A model generated the notes under the pieces. It was not told where the DNA came from, did not search any database, and worked only from the letters and a program-made list of their open reading frames with translations. A stretch of DNA of 64,000 nt from Hydractinia symbiolongicarpus (Eukaryota > Cnidaria > Hydrozoa > Anthoathecata > Hydractiniidae), in the NCBI RefSeq assembly GCF_029227915.1, contig NC_079879.1:32990501-33054500 (forward strand), in the 5' to 3' direction. A program made the position numbers and the translations under genes. Shown here piece by piece: positions 50,301 through 62,759 of this stretch; the first letter of the stretch is position 1; each line of letters begins with the position of its first letter.

Positions 50301-53300
50301 TTGACTTTCTAACAGTCTCAGTCCGCTTGAGCTACAACGGTTGCGTCTTATATTCGTACCAACATGTATTTAGCGATATTTTTCTGACGTTACTATGTTG
50401 CATCGCTTTTAACAGTGAGGCGATTGACTGTGAGACTTAATTGAAATGGTTTTGGACTTTGATCTTATAAATGTGGTAAATGACACAATGTGACTCCAAG
50501 AACTAACATTCTCCTTAATTTGACATGATTGCTGGAATTCAGCGATTACACAGGTTGCTGTGATAGCGCTTCACTTAAAAATTTAGATAAATAAGTCATT
50601 GTGTAACGTGGGACCAATCCTAGCCGTTAGCGTTCGTTGAAGAAATAGAGAAATTTTCAAAAATTACAATTCATTGAATTTCCAGCGGTATCAATCCGTT
50701 TGAGTTACAACGCTTGCGTCACATATTCGTACCAACATTTGTTTTGCGATATTTTTCTGATATTACTAGGTTGCATCGCTTTTAACAGTGAAACGATTGA
50801 CGGTGGGACTTAATTGAACTGATTTTGGGATTTAATCTTATAAATGTGATAAATGACACAATTGGACTCCAAGAAATAACATTCTTTTTAATTTCACATG
50901 ATTGCTGGAACTCAGCGACTCCACTGGGCGCTGTGGTTGCGCTTTCATGAAAAATTTAGATAAATAAGTCACTTCGTACTGTGGGACCAATCGTAGTTGT
51001 TACAGCGCGCTGAAGAAATAGAGGCATTTTCAAAAACTACATTTCATTGACTTTCTAACTGTATCAGTCCGCTTGAGTTACGACGGTTGCGTCTCATATT
51101 CGTACCAACATGTATTTAGCGATTTTTTTCTGATGTTACTAGGTTACATCGCTTTTAACAGTGAAGCGATTGACTGTGGGACTTAATTGAATTGATTTTG
51201 GACTTTGACCTCATAAATTTTATAAATGAGACAATTGGACTCCAAGAAATAACATCCTTCTTAGCTTGACATGATTGCTGGAACTCAGTGATTACTCAGG
51301 GCGCTATGGTAGCGCTTTAATAAAAAATTTAGATAAAAAAGTCAGTTTTTACTGTGGGACCAATCCTAGCCGTTAACGCGCGCTGAGAAAACAGAGACAG
51401 TTTCCAAAACTACATTTCATTGATTTTCTAACAGTATAGGTCCGCTTGAGTGACAACGGTTGCGTCACATATTCGTACCAACATGTATTCAGCAGAGAAA
51501 CGATTGACTGTGGGACTTAATTGAATTATTTTGGACTTCGACCTTATAAATGTGATAAATAACACAATTGGACTCCAAGAAATAACATTCTCCTTAATTT
51601 GACATGATTGCTGCAATTCAGCGATTGCACAGGGTGCTGTGATAGCGCTTCACTTAAAAATTTAGATAAATAAGTCATTGTGTAACGTGGGACCAATCCT
51701 AGCCGTTAGCGTTCGTTGAAGAAATAGAGACATTTTCAAAAATTACAATTCATTGAATTTCCAGCGGTATCAATCCGTTTGAGTTACAACGCTTACGTCA
51801 CATATTCGTACCAACATTTGTTATGCGATTGACTGTGAGACTTAATTGAAATGATTTTGTACTTTGATCTTATAAATGTGATAAATGACACAATGTGACT
51901 CCAAGAACTAACATTCCCTTAATTTGACATGATTGCTGGAATTCAGCGATTACACTGGGCGCTGTGATGGCGCTTCATTTAAAAAATTTGGATAAATAAG
52001 TCATTTTGTACTGTGGGACCAATCGTAGTCGTTAGCGCGCGCTGAAGAAATTGAGACAGTTTCAAAGACTACATTTCATTGACTTTCTAACAGCATAGGT
52101 CCGCTTGAGTTACAGCGGTGGCGTCACATATTCGTACCAACATGTATTTGGCGATATTTTTCTGATATTAATATGTTGCATGTCTTTTAACAGTGAAGCG
52201 ATTGACTGTGGGACTTAATTTAATTGATTTTGGACTTTGACCATATAAATGTGATAAATCAGCCAATTTGACTCCAAGAAATAACATTCTTGTTAATCTG
52301 ACATGATTGCTGGAACTCAGCGATTACACAGGGTTATTTAAAAATTTAGATAAATAAGTCATTTTCTGCTGTGGGACCAATCGTAGCCCTTAGCACGCGC
52401 TGAAGAAATAGAGACAGTTTCAAAAACTACATTTCATTAACTTTCTAACAGTCTCAGGCCGCTTGAGCTACAACGGTTGCGTCTTATATTCGTACCAACA
52501 TGTATTTAGCGATATTTCTTTGACATTACTATGTTGCATCGCTATTAACAATGAGGCGATTGACTGTGAGACTTAATTGAAATGGTTTTGGACTTTGATC
52601 TTATAAATGTGATAAATGACACAATGTGACTCCAAGAACTAGCATTCTCCTTAATTTGACATGATTGCTGGAATTCAGCGATTGCACTGGGCGCTGTGAT
52701 GGCGCTTTATTTAAAAAATTTGGATAAATAAGTCATTTTGTACTGTGGGACCAATCGTAGTCGTTAGCGCGCGCTGAAGAAATAGAGACAGTTTCAAAGA
52801 CTACATTTCATTGACTTTCTAACAGTATAGGTCCGCTTGAGTTACAACGGTTGCGTCACATATTCGTACCAACATGCATTCGGCGATATTTTTCTGATAT
52901 TAATAGGTTGCATGGCTTTTAACATTGAAGCGATTGACTGTGGGACTTAATTGAATTGATTTTGGACTTTAACCATATAAATGTGATAAATCAGCCAATT
53001 TGACTCCAAGAAATAACATTCTTGTTAATCTGACATGATTGCTGGAACTCAGCGATTACACTGGGCGCTGTGGTAGCGCTTTCATGAAAAATTTAGATAA
53101 ATAAGTCACTTCGTACTGTGGGACCAATCGTAGTTGTTACCGCGCGCTGAAGAAATAGAGGCAGTTTCAAAAACTACATTTCATTGACTTTCTAACTGCA
53201 TCAGTCCGCTTGAGTTACAACGGTTGCGTCTTATATTCGTACCAACATGTATTTAGCAGTGAAACGATTGACTGTGGGACTTAATTGAATTATTTTGGAC

Positions 53301-53994
53301 TTCGACCTTATAAATGTGATAAATGACACAATTGGACTCCAAGAAATAACATTCTCCTTAATTTGACATGTTTGCTGGAATTCAGCGATTGCACAGGGTG
53401 CTGTGATAGCGCTTCACTTAAAAAGTTAGATAAATAAGTCATTGTGTAACGTGGGACCAATCCTAGCCGTTAGCGTTCGTTGAAGAAATAGAGAAATTTT
53501 CAAAAATTACAATTCATTGAATTTCCAGCGGTATCAATCCGTTTGAGTTACAACGCTTGCGTCACCTATTCGTACCAACATTTGTTTTGCGATATTTTTC
53601 TGATATTACTAGGTTGCATCGCTTTTAACATTGAAACGATTGACTGTGGGACTTAATTGAACTGATTTTGGATTTTAACCTTATAAATGTGATAAATGAC
53701 ACAATTGGACCAAAAGAAATAACATTCTTCTTAATTTGACATGATTGCTGGAACTCAGCGATTACACTGGGCGCTGTGGTAGCGCTTTCATGAAAAATTT
53801 AGATAAATAAGTCACTTCGTACTGTGGGACCAATCGTAGTTGTTACCGCGCGCTGAAGAAATAGACGCAGTTTCAAAAACTACATTTCATTGACTTTCTA
53901 ACAGTATCAGTCCGCTTGAGTTACAACGGTTGCGTTTTATATTCATACCAACATGTATTTAGCGATTTTTTTCTGATGTTACTAGGTTACATCG
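47314..53994 (+). repeat. Mosaic satellite block
   Basis: About 18 monomers alternate F, short C, B and A types without a fixed period. A monomer is duplicated in tandem at 373 bp near 48648 and 49021 (GGGATTTAACCTTATAAATG); the second is a hybrid with AATTTCAAAAACTACAATTC. Hairpin-less and hairpin-bearing endings are mixed. One deletion junction lies near 51826. A segment near 51251 with CATCCTTCTTAGCTTGACAT links to 38027 and 61686. I see no gene. Confidence 0.82.
51820..51834 (+). other. Deletion junction with GCGAT microhomology
   Basis: An A-type TTTGTTATGCGAT is joined to TGACTGTGAGACTT of a B-like monomer, with about 47 bases missing. GCGAT occurs at both parental ends (TTTTGCGATATT and GAGGCGATTGAC), so the junction fits microhomology-mediated loss or out-of-register crossing-over. 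The ATCGCTT dyad is removed. Confidence 0.85.
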
Positions 53995-55456
53995 CTTTTA
54001 ACAGTGAAGCGATTGACTGTGGGACTTAATTGAATTCATTTTGGTCTTTGACCTTATAAATGTTATAAATGAGACAATTGGACTCCAAGAAATAACATTT
54101 TTCTTAATCTGATATGATTGCTGGAACTCAGCGATTACACAGGGTTATTTAAAAATTTAGATAAATAAGTCATTTTGTACTGTGGGACCAATCATAGCCT
54201 TTAGCACGCGCTGAAGAAATAGAGACAGTTTCAAAAACTACATTTCATTGACTTTCTAACAGTCTCAGTCCGCTTGAGCTACAACGGTTGCGTCTAATAT
54301 TCGTACCAACATGTATTTAGCGATATTTTTCTGACATTACTATGTTGCATCGCTTTTAACAGTGAGGCGATTTACTGTGAGACTTAATTGAAATGATTTT
54401 GGACTTTGATCTTATAAATGTGATAAATGACACAATGTGACTCCAAGAACTAACATTCCCTTAATTTGACATGATTGCTGAAATTCAGCGATTACACTGG
54501 GCGCTGTGATGGCGCTTCATTTAAAAAATTTGGATAAATAAGTCATTTTGTACTGTGGGACCAATCGTAGTCGTTAGCGCGCACTGAAGAAATTGAGACA
54601 GTTTCAAAGACTACATTTCATTGACTTTGTAACAGTATAGGTCCGCTTGAGTTACAACGGTGGCGTCACATATTCGTACCAACATGTGTTCGGCGATATT
54701 TTTCTGATATTGGTATGTTCCATGGCTTTTAACAGTGAAGCGATTGACTGTGGGACTTAATTGAATTCATTTTGGTCTTTGACCTTATAAATGTTATAAA
54801 TGAGACAATTGGACTCCAAGAAATAACATTTTTCTTAATCTGATATGATTGCTGGAACTCAGCGATTACACAGGGTTATTTAAAAATTTAGATAAATAAG
54901 TCATTTTGTACTGTGGGACCAATCATAGCCTTTAGCACGCGCTGAAGAAATAGAGACAGTTTCAAAAACTACATTTCATTGACTTTCTAACAGTCTCAGT
55001 CCGCTTGAGCTACAACGGTTGCGTCTAATATTCGTACCAACATGTATTTAGCGATATTTTTCTGACATTACTATGTTGCATCGCTTTTAACAGTGAGGCG
55101 ATTTACTGTGAGACTTAATTGAAATGATTTTGGACTTTTATCTTATAAATGTGATAAATGACACAATGTGACTCCAAGAACTAACATTCCCTTAATTTGA
55201 CATGACTGCTGAAATTCAGCGATTACACTGGGCGCTGTGATGGCGCTTCATTTAAAAAATTTGGATAAATAAGTCATTTTGTACTGTGGGACCAATCGTA
55301 GTCGTTAGCGCGCGCTGAAGAAATTGAGACAGTTTCAAAGACTACATTTCATTGACTTTCTAACAGTATAGGTCCGCTTGAGTTACAATGGTGGCGTCAC
55401 ATATTCGTACCAACATGTGCTCGGCCATATTTTTCTGATATTGATATGTTGCATGG
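53995..55456 (+). repeat. 731 bp two-monomer unit, two copies
   Basis: Copies run about 53995-54725 and 54726-55456. Anchors 731 bp apart are GAATTCATTTTGGTCTTTG (54032 and 54763), AACATTTTTCTTAATCTGAT, CCAATCATAGCCTTTAGC and GCGTCTAATATTCG. Each unit is one hairpin-less B monomer plus one F monomer (358+373). The second copy merges into the first 3270 bp unit from about 55051. Confidence 0.87.
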
Positions 55457-58320
55457 CTTTTAACAGTGAAGCGATTGACTGTGGGACTTAATTGAATTGA
55501 TTTTGGACTTTGACCATATAAATGTGATAAATGAGCCAATTTGACTCCAAGAAATAACATTTTTCTTAATCTGACATGATTGCTGGAACTCAGCGATTAC
55601 ACAGGTTTATTTAAAAATTTAGATAAATAAGTCATTTTCTGCTGTGGGACCAATCGTAGCCCTTAGCACGCGCTGAAGAAATAGAGACAGTTTCAAAAAC
55701 TACATTTCATTAACTTTCTAACAGTCTCAGGCCGCTTGAGCTACAACGGTTGCGTCTTATATTCGTACCAACATGTATTTAGCGATATTTTTCTGACATT
55801 ACTATGTTGCATCGCTTTTAACAGTGAGGCGATTGACTGTGAGACTTAATTGAAATGATTTTGGACTTTGATCTTATAAATGTGATAAATGACACAATGT
55901 GACTCCAAGAACTAGCATTCTCCTTAATTTGACATGATTGCTGGAATTCAGCGATTGCACTGGGCCCTGTGATGGCGCTTCATTTAAAAAATTTGGATAA
56001 ATAAGTCATTTTGTACTGTGGGACCAATCGTAGTCGTTAGCGCGCGCTGAAGAAATAGAGACAGTTTTAAAGACTACATTTCATTGACTTTCTAAAAGTA
56101 TAGATCCGCTTGAGTTACAACGGTTGCGTCACATATTCGTACCAACATGCATTCGGCGATATTTTTCTGATATTAATAGGTTGCATGGCTTATAACATTG
56201 AAGCGATTGACTGTGGGACTTAATTGAATTGATTTTGGACTTTAACCATATAAATGTGATAAATCAGCCAATTTGACTCCAAGAAATAACATTGTTGTTA
56301 ATCTGACATGATTGCTGGAAGTCAGCGATTACACAGGGTTATTTAAAAATTTAGATAAATAAGTCATTTTCTGCTGTGGGACCAATCGTAGCCCTTAGCA
56401 CGCGCTGAAGAAATAGAGACAGTTTCAAAAACTACATTTCATTAACTTTCTAACAGTCTCAGGCCGCTTGAGCTACAACGGTTGCGTCTTATATTCGTAC
56501 CAACATGTATTTAGCGATATTTTTCTGACATTACTATGTTGCATCGCTTTTAACAGTGAGGTGATTGACTGTGAGACTTAATTGAAATGATTTTGGACTT
56601 TGATCTTATAAATGTGATAAATGACACAATGTGACTCCAAGAACTAGCATTCTCCTTAATTTGACATGATTGCTGGAATTCAGCGATTGCACTGGGCGCT
56701 GTGATGGCGCTTCATTTAAAAAATTTGGATAAATAAGTCATTTTGTACTGTGGGACCAATCGTAGTCGTTAGCGCGCGCTGAAGAAATAGAGACAGTTTT
56801 AAAGACTACATTTCATTGACTTTCTAAAAGTATAGATCCGCTTGAGTTACAACGGTTGCGTCACATATTCGTACCAACATGCATTCGGCGATATTTTTCT
56901 GATATTAATAGGTTGCATGGCTTATAACATTGAAGCGATTGACTGTGGGACTTAATTGAATTGATTTTGGACTTTAACCATATAAATGTGATAAATCAGC
57001 CAATTTGACTCCAAGAAATAACATTCTTGTTAATCTGACATGATTGCTGGAAAGCAGCGATTACACAGGGTTATTTAAAAATTTAGATAAATAAGTCATT
57101 TTGTGCTGTGGGACCAATCGTAGCCCTTAGCACGCGCTGAAGAAATAGAGGCAGTTTCAAAACCTACATTTCATTAACTTTCTAACAGTGTCAGGCCGCT
57201 TGAGCTACAACGGTTACGTCTTATATTCGTACCAACATGCATTTAGCGATATTTTTCTGACATTACTAGGTTGCATCGCTTTTAACAGTGAGGCGATTGA
57301 CTGTAAGACTTAATTGAAATGATTTTGGACTTTGATCTTATAAATGCGATAAATGACACAATTTGACTCCAAGAAATAACATTTTCCTTAATTTGACATG
57401 ATTGCTGGAATTCAGCTATTACACAGGGCGCTGTGGTAGCGCTTTAATGAAAAATTTAGATGAATAAGTCATTTTGTACCGTGGGACCAATCGTAGTCGT
57501 TAGCGCGTGCTGAAGAAATAGAGAGTTTCAAAAACTACATTTCATTGATTTTATAACAGTATAGGTCCGCTTGAGTTACAACGGTTGCGTCACATATTCG
57601 TACCAACGTGTATTTAGCAGCGAAACGATTGACTGTGGGACTAAATTGAATTATTTTGGACTTCGACCTTATAAATGTGATAAATGACACAATTGGACTC
57701 CAAGAAATAACATTCTCCTTAATTTAACATGATTGCTGGAATTCATCGATTACACAGGGTGCTGTGATAGCGCTTCACTTAAAAATTTAGATAAATAAGT
57801 CATTGTGTAACGTGGGACCAATCCTAGCCGTTAGCGTTCGTTGAAGAAATAGAGACATTTTTAAAAATTACAATTCATTGAATTTCCAGCGGTATCAATC
57901 CGTTTGAGTTACAACGCTTGCGTCACATATTCGTACCAACATTTGTTTTGCGATATTTTTCTGATATTACTAGGTTGCATCGCTTTTAACAGTGAAACAA
58001 TTGACGGTGGGACTTAATTGAACTGATTTTGGGATTTAACCTTATAAATGTGATAAATGACACAATTGGACTCCAAGAAATAACATTCTTTTTAATTTCA
58101 TATGATTGCTGGAACTCAGCGATTACACTGGGCGCTGTGGTAGCGCTTTAATGAAAAATTTAGATGAATAAGTCATTTTGTACCGTGGGACCAATCGTAG
58201 TCGTTAGCGCGTGCTGAAGAAATAGAGAGTTTCAAAAACTACATTTCATTGATTTTATAACAGTATAGGTCCGCTTGAGTTACAACGGTTGCGTCACATA
58301 TTCGTACCAACGTGTATTTA
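55051..58320 (+). repeat. 3270 bp higher-order repeat, copy 1
   Basis: About nine monomers, some short, matched at exactly 3270 bp offset by the next unit. Anchors are GTTACAATGGTGGCGTC (55384/58654), ACAGTTTTAAAGACTAC (56061/59331 and 56793/60063), TTAGCAGCGAAACG (57615/60885) and CATTTTTAAAAATTACAATT. A 732 bp sub-period (56061 to 56793) shows that the unit itself grew from B+F dimers. Differences are sparse, for example CATGACTGC against CATGATTGC near 55201. Confidence 0.92.
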
Positions 58321-61300
58321 GCGATATTTTTCTGACATTACTATGTTGCATCGCTTTTAACAGTGAGGCGATTTACTGTGAGACTTAATTGAAATGATTT
58401 TGGACTTTTATCTTATAAATGTGATAAATGACACAATGTGACTCCAAGAACTAACATTCCCTTAATTTGACATGATTGCTGAAATTCAGCGATTACACTG
58501 GGCGCTGTGATGGCGCTTCATTTAAAAAATTTGGATAAATAAGTCATTTTGTACTGTGGGACCAATCGTAGTCGTTAGCGCGCGCTGAAGAAATTGAGAC
58601 AGTTTCAAAGACTACATTTCATTGACTTTCTAACAGTATAGGTCCGCTTGAGTTACAATGGTGGCGTCACATATTCGTACCAACATGTGCTCGGCGATAT
58701 TTTTCTGATATTGATATGTTGCATGGCTTTTAACAGTGAAGCGATTGACTGTGGGACTTAATTGAATTGATTTTGGACTTTGACCATATAAATGTGATAA
58801 ATGAGCCAATTTGACTCCAAGAAATAACATTTTTCTTAATCTGACATGATTGCTGGAACTCAGCGATTACACAGGTTTATTTAAAAATTTAGATAAATAA
58901 GTCATTTTCTGCTGTGGGACCAATCGTAGCCCTTAGCACGCGCTGAAGAAATAGAGACAGTTTCAAAAACTACATTTCATTAACTTTCTAACAGTCTCAG
59001 GCCGCTTGAGCTACAACGGTTGCGTCTTATATTCGTACCAACATGTATTTAGCGATATTTTTCTGACATTACTATGTTGCATCGCTTTTAACAGTGAGGC
59101 GATTGACTGTGAGACTTAATTGAAATGATTTTGGACTTTGATCTTATAAATGTGATAAATGACACAATGTGACTCCAAGAACTAGCATTCTCCTTAATTT
59201 GACATGATTGCTGGAATTCAGCGATTGCACTGGGCCCTGTGATGGCGCTTCATTTAAAAAATTTGGATAAATAAGTCATTTTGTACTGTGGGACCAATCG
59301 TAGTCGTTAGCGCGCGCTGAAGAAATAGAGACAGTTTTAAAGACTACATTTCATTGACTTTCTAAAAGTATAGATCCGCTTGAGTTACAACGGTTGCGTC
59401 ACATATTCGTACCAACATGCATTCGGCGATATTTTTCTGATATTAATAGGTTGCATGGCTTATAACATTGAAGCGATTGACTGTGGGACTTAATTGAATT
59501 GATTTTGGACTTTAACCATATAAATGTGATAAATCAGCCAATTTGACTCCAAGAAATAACATTGTTGTTAATCTGACATGATTGCTGGAAGTCAGCGATT
59601 ACACAGGGTTATTTAAAAATTTAGATAAATAAGTCATTTTCTGCTGTGGGACCAATCGTAGCCCTTAGCACGCGCTGAAGAAATAGAGACAGTTTCAAAA
59701 ACTACATTTCATTAACTTTCTAACAGTCTCAGGCCGCTTGAGCTACAACGGTTGCGTCTTATATTCGTACCAACATGTATTTAGCGATATTTTTCTGACA
59801 TTACTATGTTGCATCGCTTTTAACAGTGAGGCGATTGACTGTGAGACTTAATTGAAATGATTTTGGACTTTGATCTTATAAATGTGATAAATGACACAAT
59901 GTGACTCCAAGAACTAGCATTCTCCTTAATTTGACATGATTGCTGGAATTCAGCGATTGCACTGGGCGCTGTGATGGCGCTTCATTTAAAAAATTTGGAT
60001 AAATAAGTCATTTTGTACTGTGGGACCAATCGTAGTCGTTGGCGCGCGCTGAAGAAATAGAGACAGTTTTAAAGACTACATTTCATTGACTTTCTAAAAG
60101 TATAGATCCGCTTGAGTTACAACGGTTGCGTCACATATTCGTACCAACATGCATTCGGCGATATTTTTCTGATATTAATAGGTTGCATGGCTTATAACAT
60201 TGAAGCGATTGACTGTGGGACTTAATTGAATTGATTTTGGACTTTAACCATATAAATGTGATAAATCAGCCAATTTGACTCCAAGAAATAACATTCTTGT
60301 TAATCTGACATGATTGCTGGAAAGCAGCGATTACACAGGGTTATTTAAAAATTTAGATAAATAAGTCATTTTGTGCTGTGGGACCAATCGTAGCCCTTAG
60401 CACGCGCTGAAGAAATAGAGGCAGTTTCAAAACCTACATTTCATTAACTTTCTAACAGTCTCAGGCCGCTTGAGCTACAACGGTTACGTCTTATATTCGT
60501 ACCAACATGCATTTAGCGATATTTTTCTGACATTACTAGGTTGCATCGCTTTTAACAGTGAGGCGATTGACTGTAAGACTTAATTGAAATGATTTTGGAC
60601 TTTGATCTTATAAATGCGATAAATGACACAATTTGACTCCAAGAAATAACATTTTCCTTAATTTGACATGATTGCTGGAATTCAGCTATTACACAGGGCG
60701 CTGTGGTAGCGCTTTAATGAAAAATTTAGATGAATAAGTCATTTTGTACCGTGGGACCAATCGTAGTCGTTAGCGCGTGCTGAAGAAATAGAGAGTTTCA
60801 AAAACTACATTTCATTGATTTTATAACAGTATAGGTCCGCTTGAGTTACAACGGTTGCGTCACATATTCGTACCAACGTGTATTTAGCAGCGAAACGATT
60901 GACTGTGGGCCTAAATTGAATTATTTTGGACTTCGACCTTATAAATGTGATAAATGACACAATTGGACTCCAAGAAATAACATTTTCCTTAATTTAACAT
61001 GATTGCTGGAATTCAGCGATTACACAGGGTGCTGTGATAGCGCTTCACTTAAAAATTTAGATAAATAAGTCATTGTGTAACGTGGGACCAATCCTAGCCG
61101 TTAGCGTTCGTTGAAGAAATAGAGACATTTTTAAAAATTACAATTCATTGAATTTCCAGCGGTATCAATCCGTTTGAGTTACAACGCTTGCGTCACATAT
61201 TCGTACCAACATTTGTTTTGCGATATTTTTCTGATATTACAAGGTTGCATCGCTTTTAACAGTGAAACAATTGACGGTGGGACTTAATTGAACTGATTTT

Positions 61301-61420
61301 GGTATTTAACCTTATAAATGTGATAAATGACACAATTGGACTCCAAGAAATAACATTCTTTTTAATTTCATATGATTGCTGGAACTCAGCGATTACACTG
61401 GGCGCTGTGGTAGCGCTTTC
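58321..61420 (+). repeat. 3270 bp higher-order repeat, copy 2 (diverges after ~3100 bp)
   Basis: It is nearly identical to 55051-58150. At about 61420 copy 1 has GCTTTAATGAAAAATTTAG with a GATGAATAAG start, while copy 2 has GCTTTCATAAAAAATTTAG and then TCACTTCGTACTGTGGG, a type found also at 50945, 53095 and 53805. The unit therefore ends by switching to a different monomer lineage. Confidence 0.92.
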
Positions 61421-62759
61421 ATAAAAAATTTAGATAAATAAGTCACTTCGTACTGTGGGACCAATCGTAGTTGTTACCGCGCGCTGAAGAAATAGAGGCA
61501 GTTTCAAAAACTACATTTCATTGACTTTCTAACAGTATCAGTCCGCTTGAGTTACAACGGTTGCGTCACATATTCGTACCAACATGTATTCAGCAGCGAA
61601 ACGATTGACTGTGGGACTAAATTGAATTATTTTGGACTTCGACCTTATAAATGTGATAAATGACACAATTGGACTCCAAGAAATAACATCCTTCTTAGCT
61701 TGACATGATTGCTGGAACTCAGTGATTACTCAGGGCGCTATGGTAGCGCTTTAATGAAAAATTTAGATAAAAAAGTCAGTTTTTACTGTGGGACCAATCC
61801 TAGCCGTTAACGCGCGCTGAGAAAACAGAGACAGTTTCCAAAACTACATTTCATTGATTTTCTAACGGTATAAGTCCGTTTCAGTTACAACGGTTGCGTT
61901 ACGTATTCGTACCAACATGTATTTAGCGTTATTTTTCTGATATTACTAGGTTGCATGGTTTTTAACAGTGAAGCGATTGACTGTGGGACTTAATTGAATT
62001 GATTTTGGACTTTGACCATATAAATGTGATAAATGAGCCAATTTGACTTCAAGAAATAACATTTTTCTTAATCTGACATGATTGCTGGAACTCAGCGATT
62101 ACACAGGGTTATTTAAAAATTTAGATAAATAAGTCATTTTGTAATGTGGGACCAATCATAGCCCTTAGCACGCGCTGAAGAAATAGAGACAGTTTCAAAA
62201 ACTACATTTCATTGACTTCCTAACAGTCTCAGTCCGCTTGAGCTACAACGGTTGCGTCTAATATTCGTACCAACATGTATTTAGCGATAATTTTCTGACA
62301 TTACTATGTTGCATCGCTTTTAACAGTGAGGCGATTGACTGTGAGACTTTTATTGAAATGATTTTGGACTTTGATCTTATAAATGTGATAAATGACACAA
62401 TGTCACTCCAAGAACTAACATTCTCCTTAATTTGACATGATTGCTGGAATTCAGCGATTACACTGGGCGCTGTGATGGCGCTTCATTTAAAAAATTTGGA
62501 TAAATAAGTCATTTTGTACTGTGGGACCAATCGTAGTCGTTAGCGCGCGCTGAAGAAATAGAGACAGTTTCAAAGACTACTTTTCATTGACTTTCTAACA
62601 GTATAGGTCCGCTTGAGTTACAACGGTGGCGTCACATATTCGTACCAACATGTATTCGGCGATATTTTTCTGATATTAATATGTTGCATGGTTTTTAACA
62701 GTGAAGCGATTGACTGTGGGACTTAATTGAATTGATTTTGGACTTTGACCATATAAATG
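61421..62759 (+). repeat. Satellite monomers between HOR copies
   Basis: Four or so monomers of mixed origin: one with TCACTTCGTACTGTGGG, one carrying the short TTCAGCAGCGAAACG junction (61592), one with CATCCTTCTTAGCTTGACAT and CGCTATGGTAGCG (61686), then a B monomer and an F monomer with GTATTCGGCG. There is no internal HOR and no gene. Confidence 0.8.
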
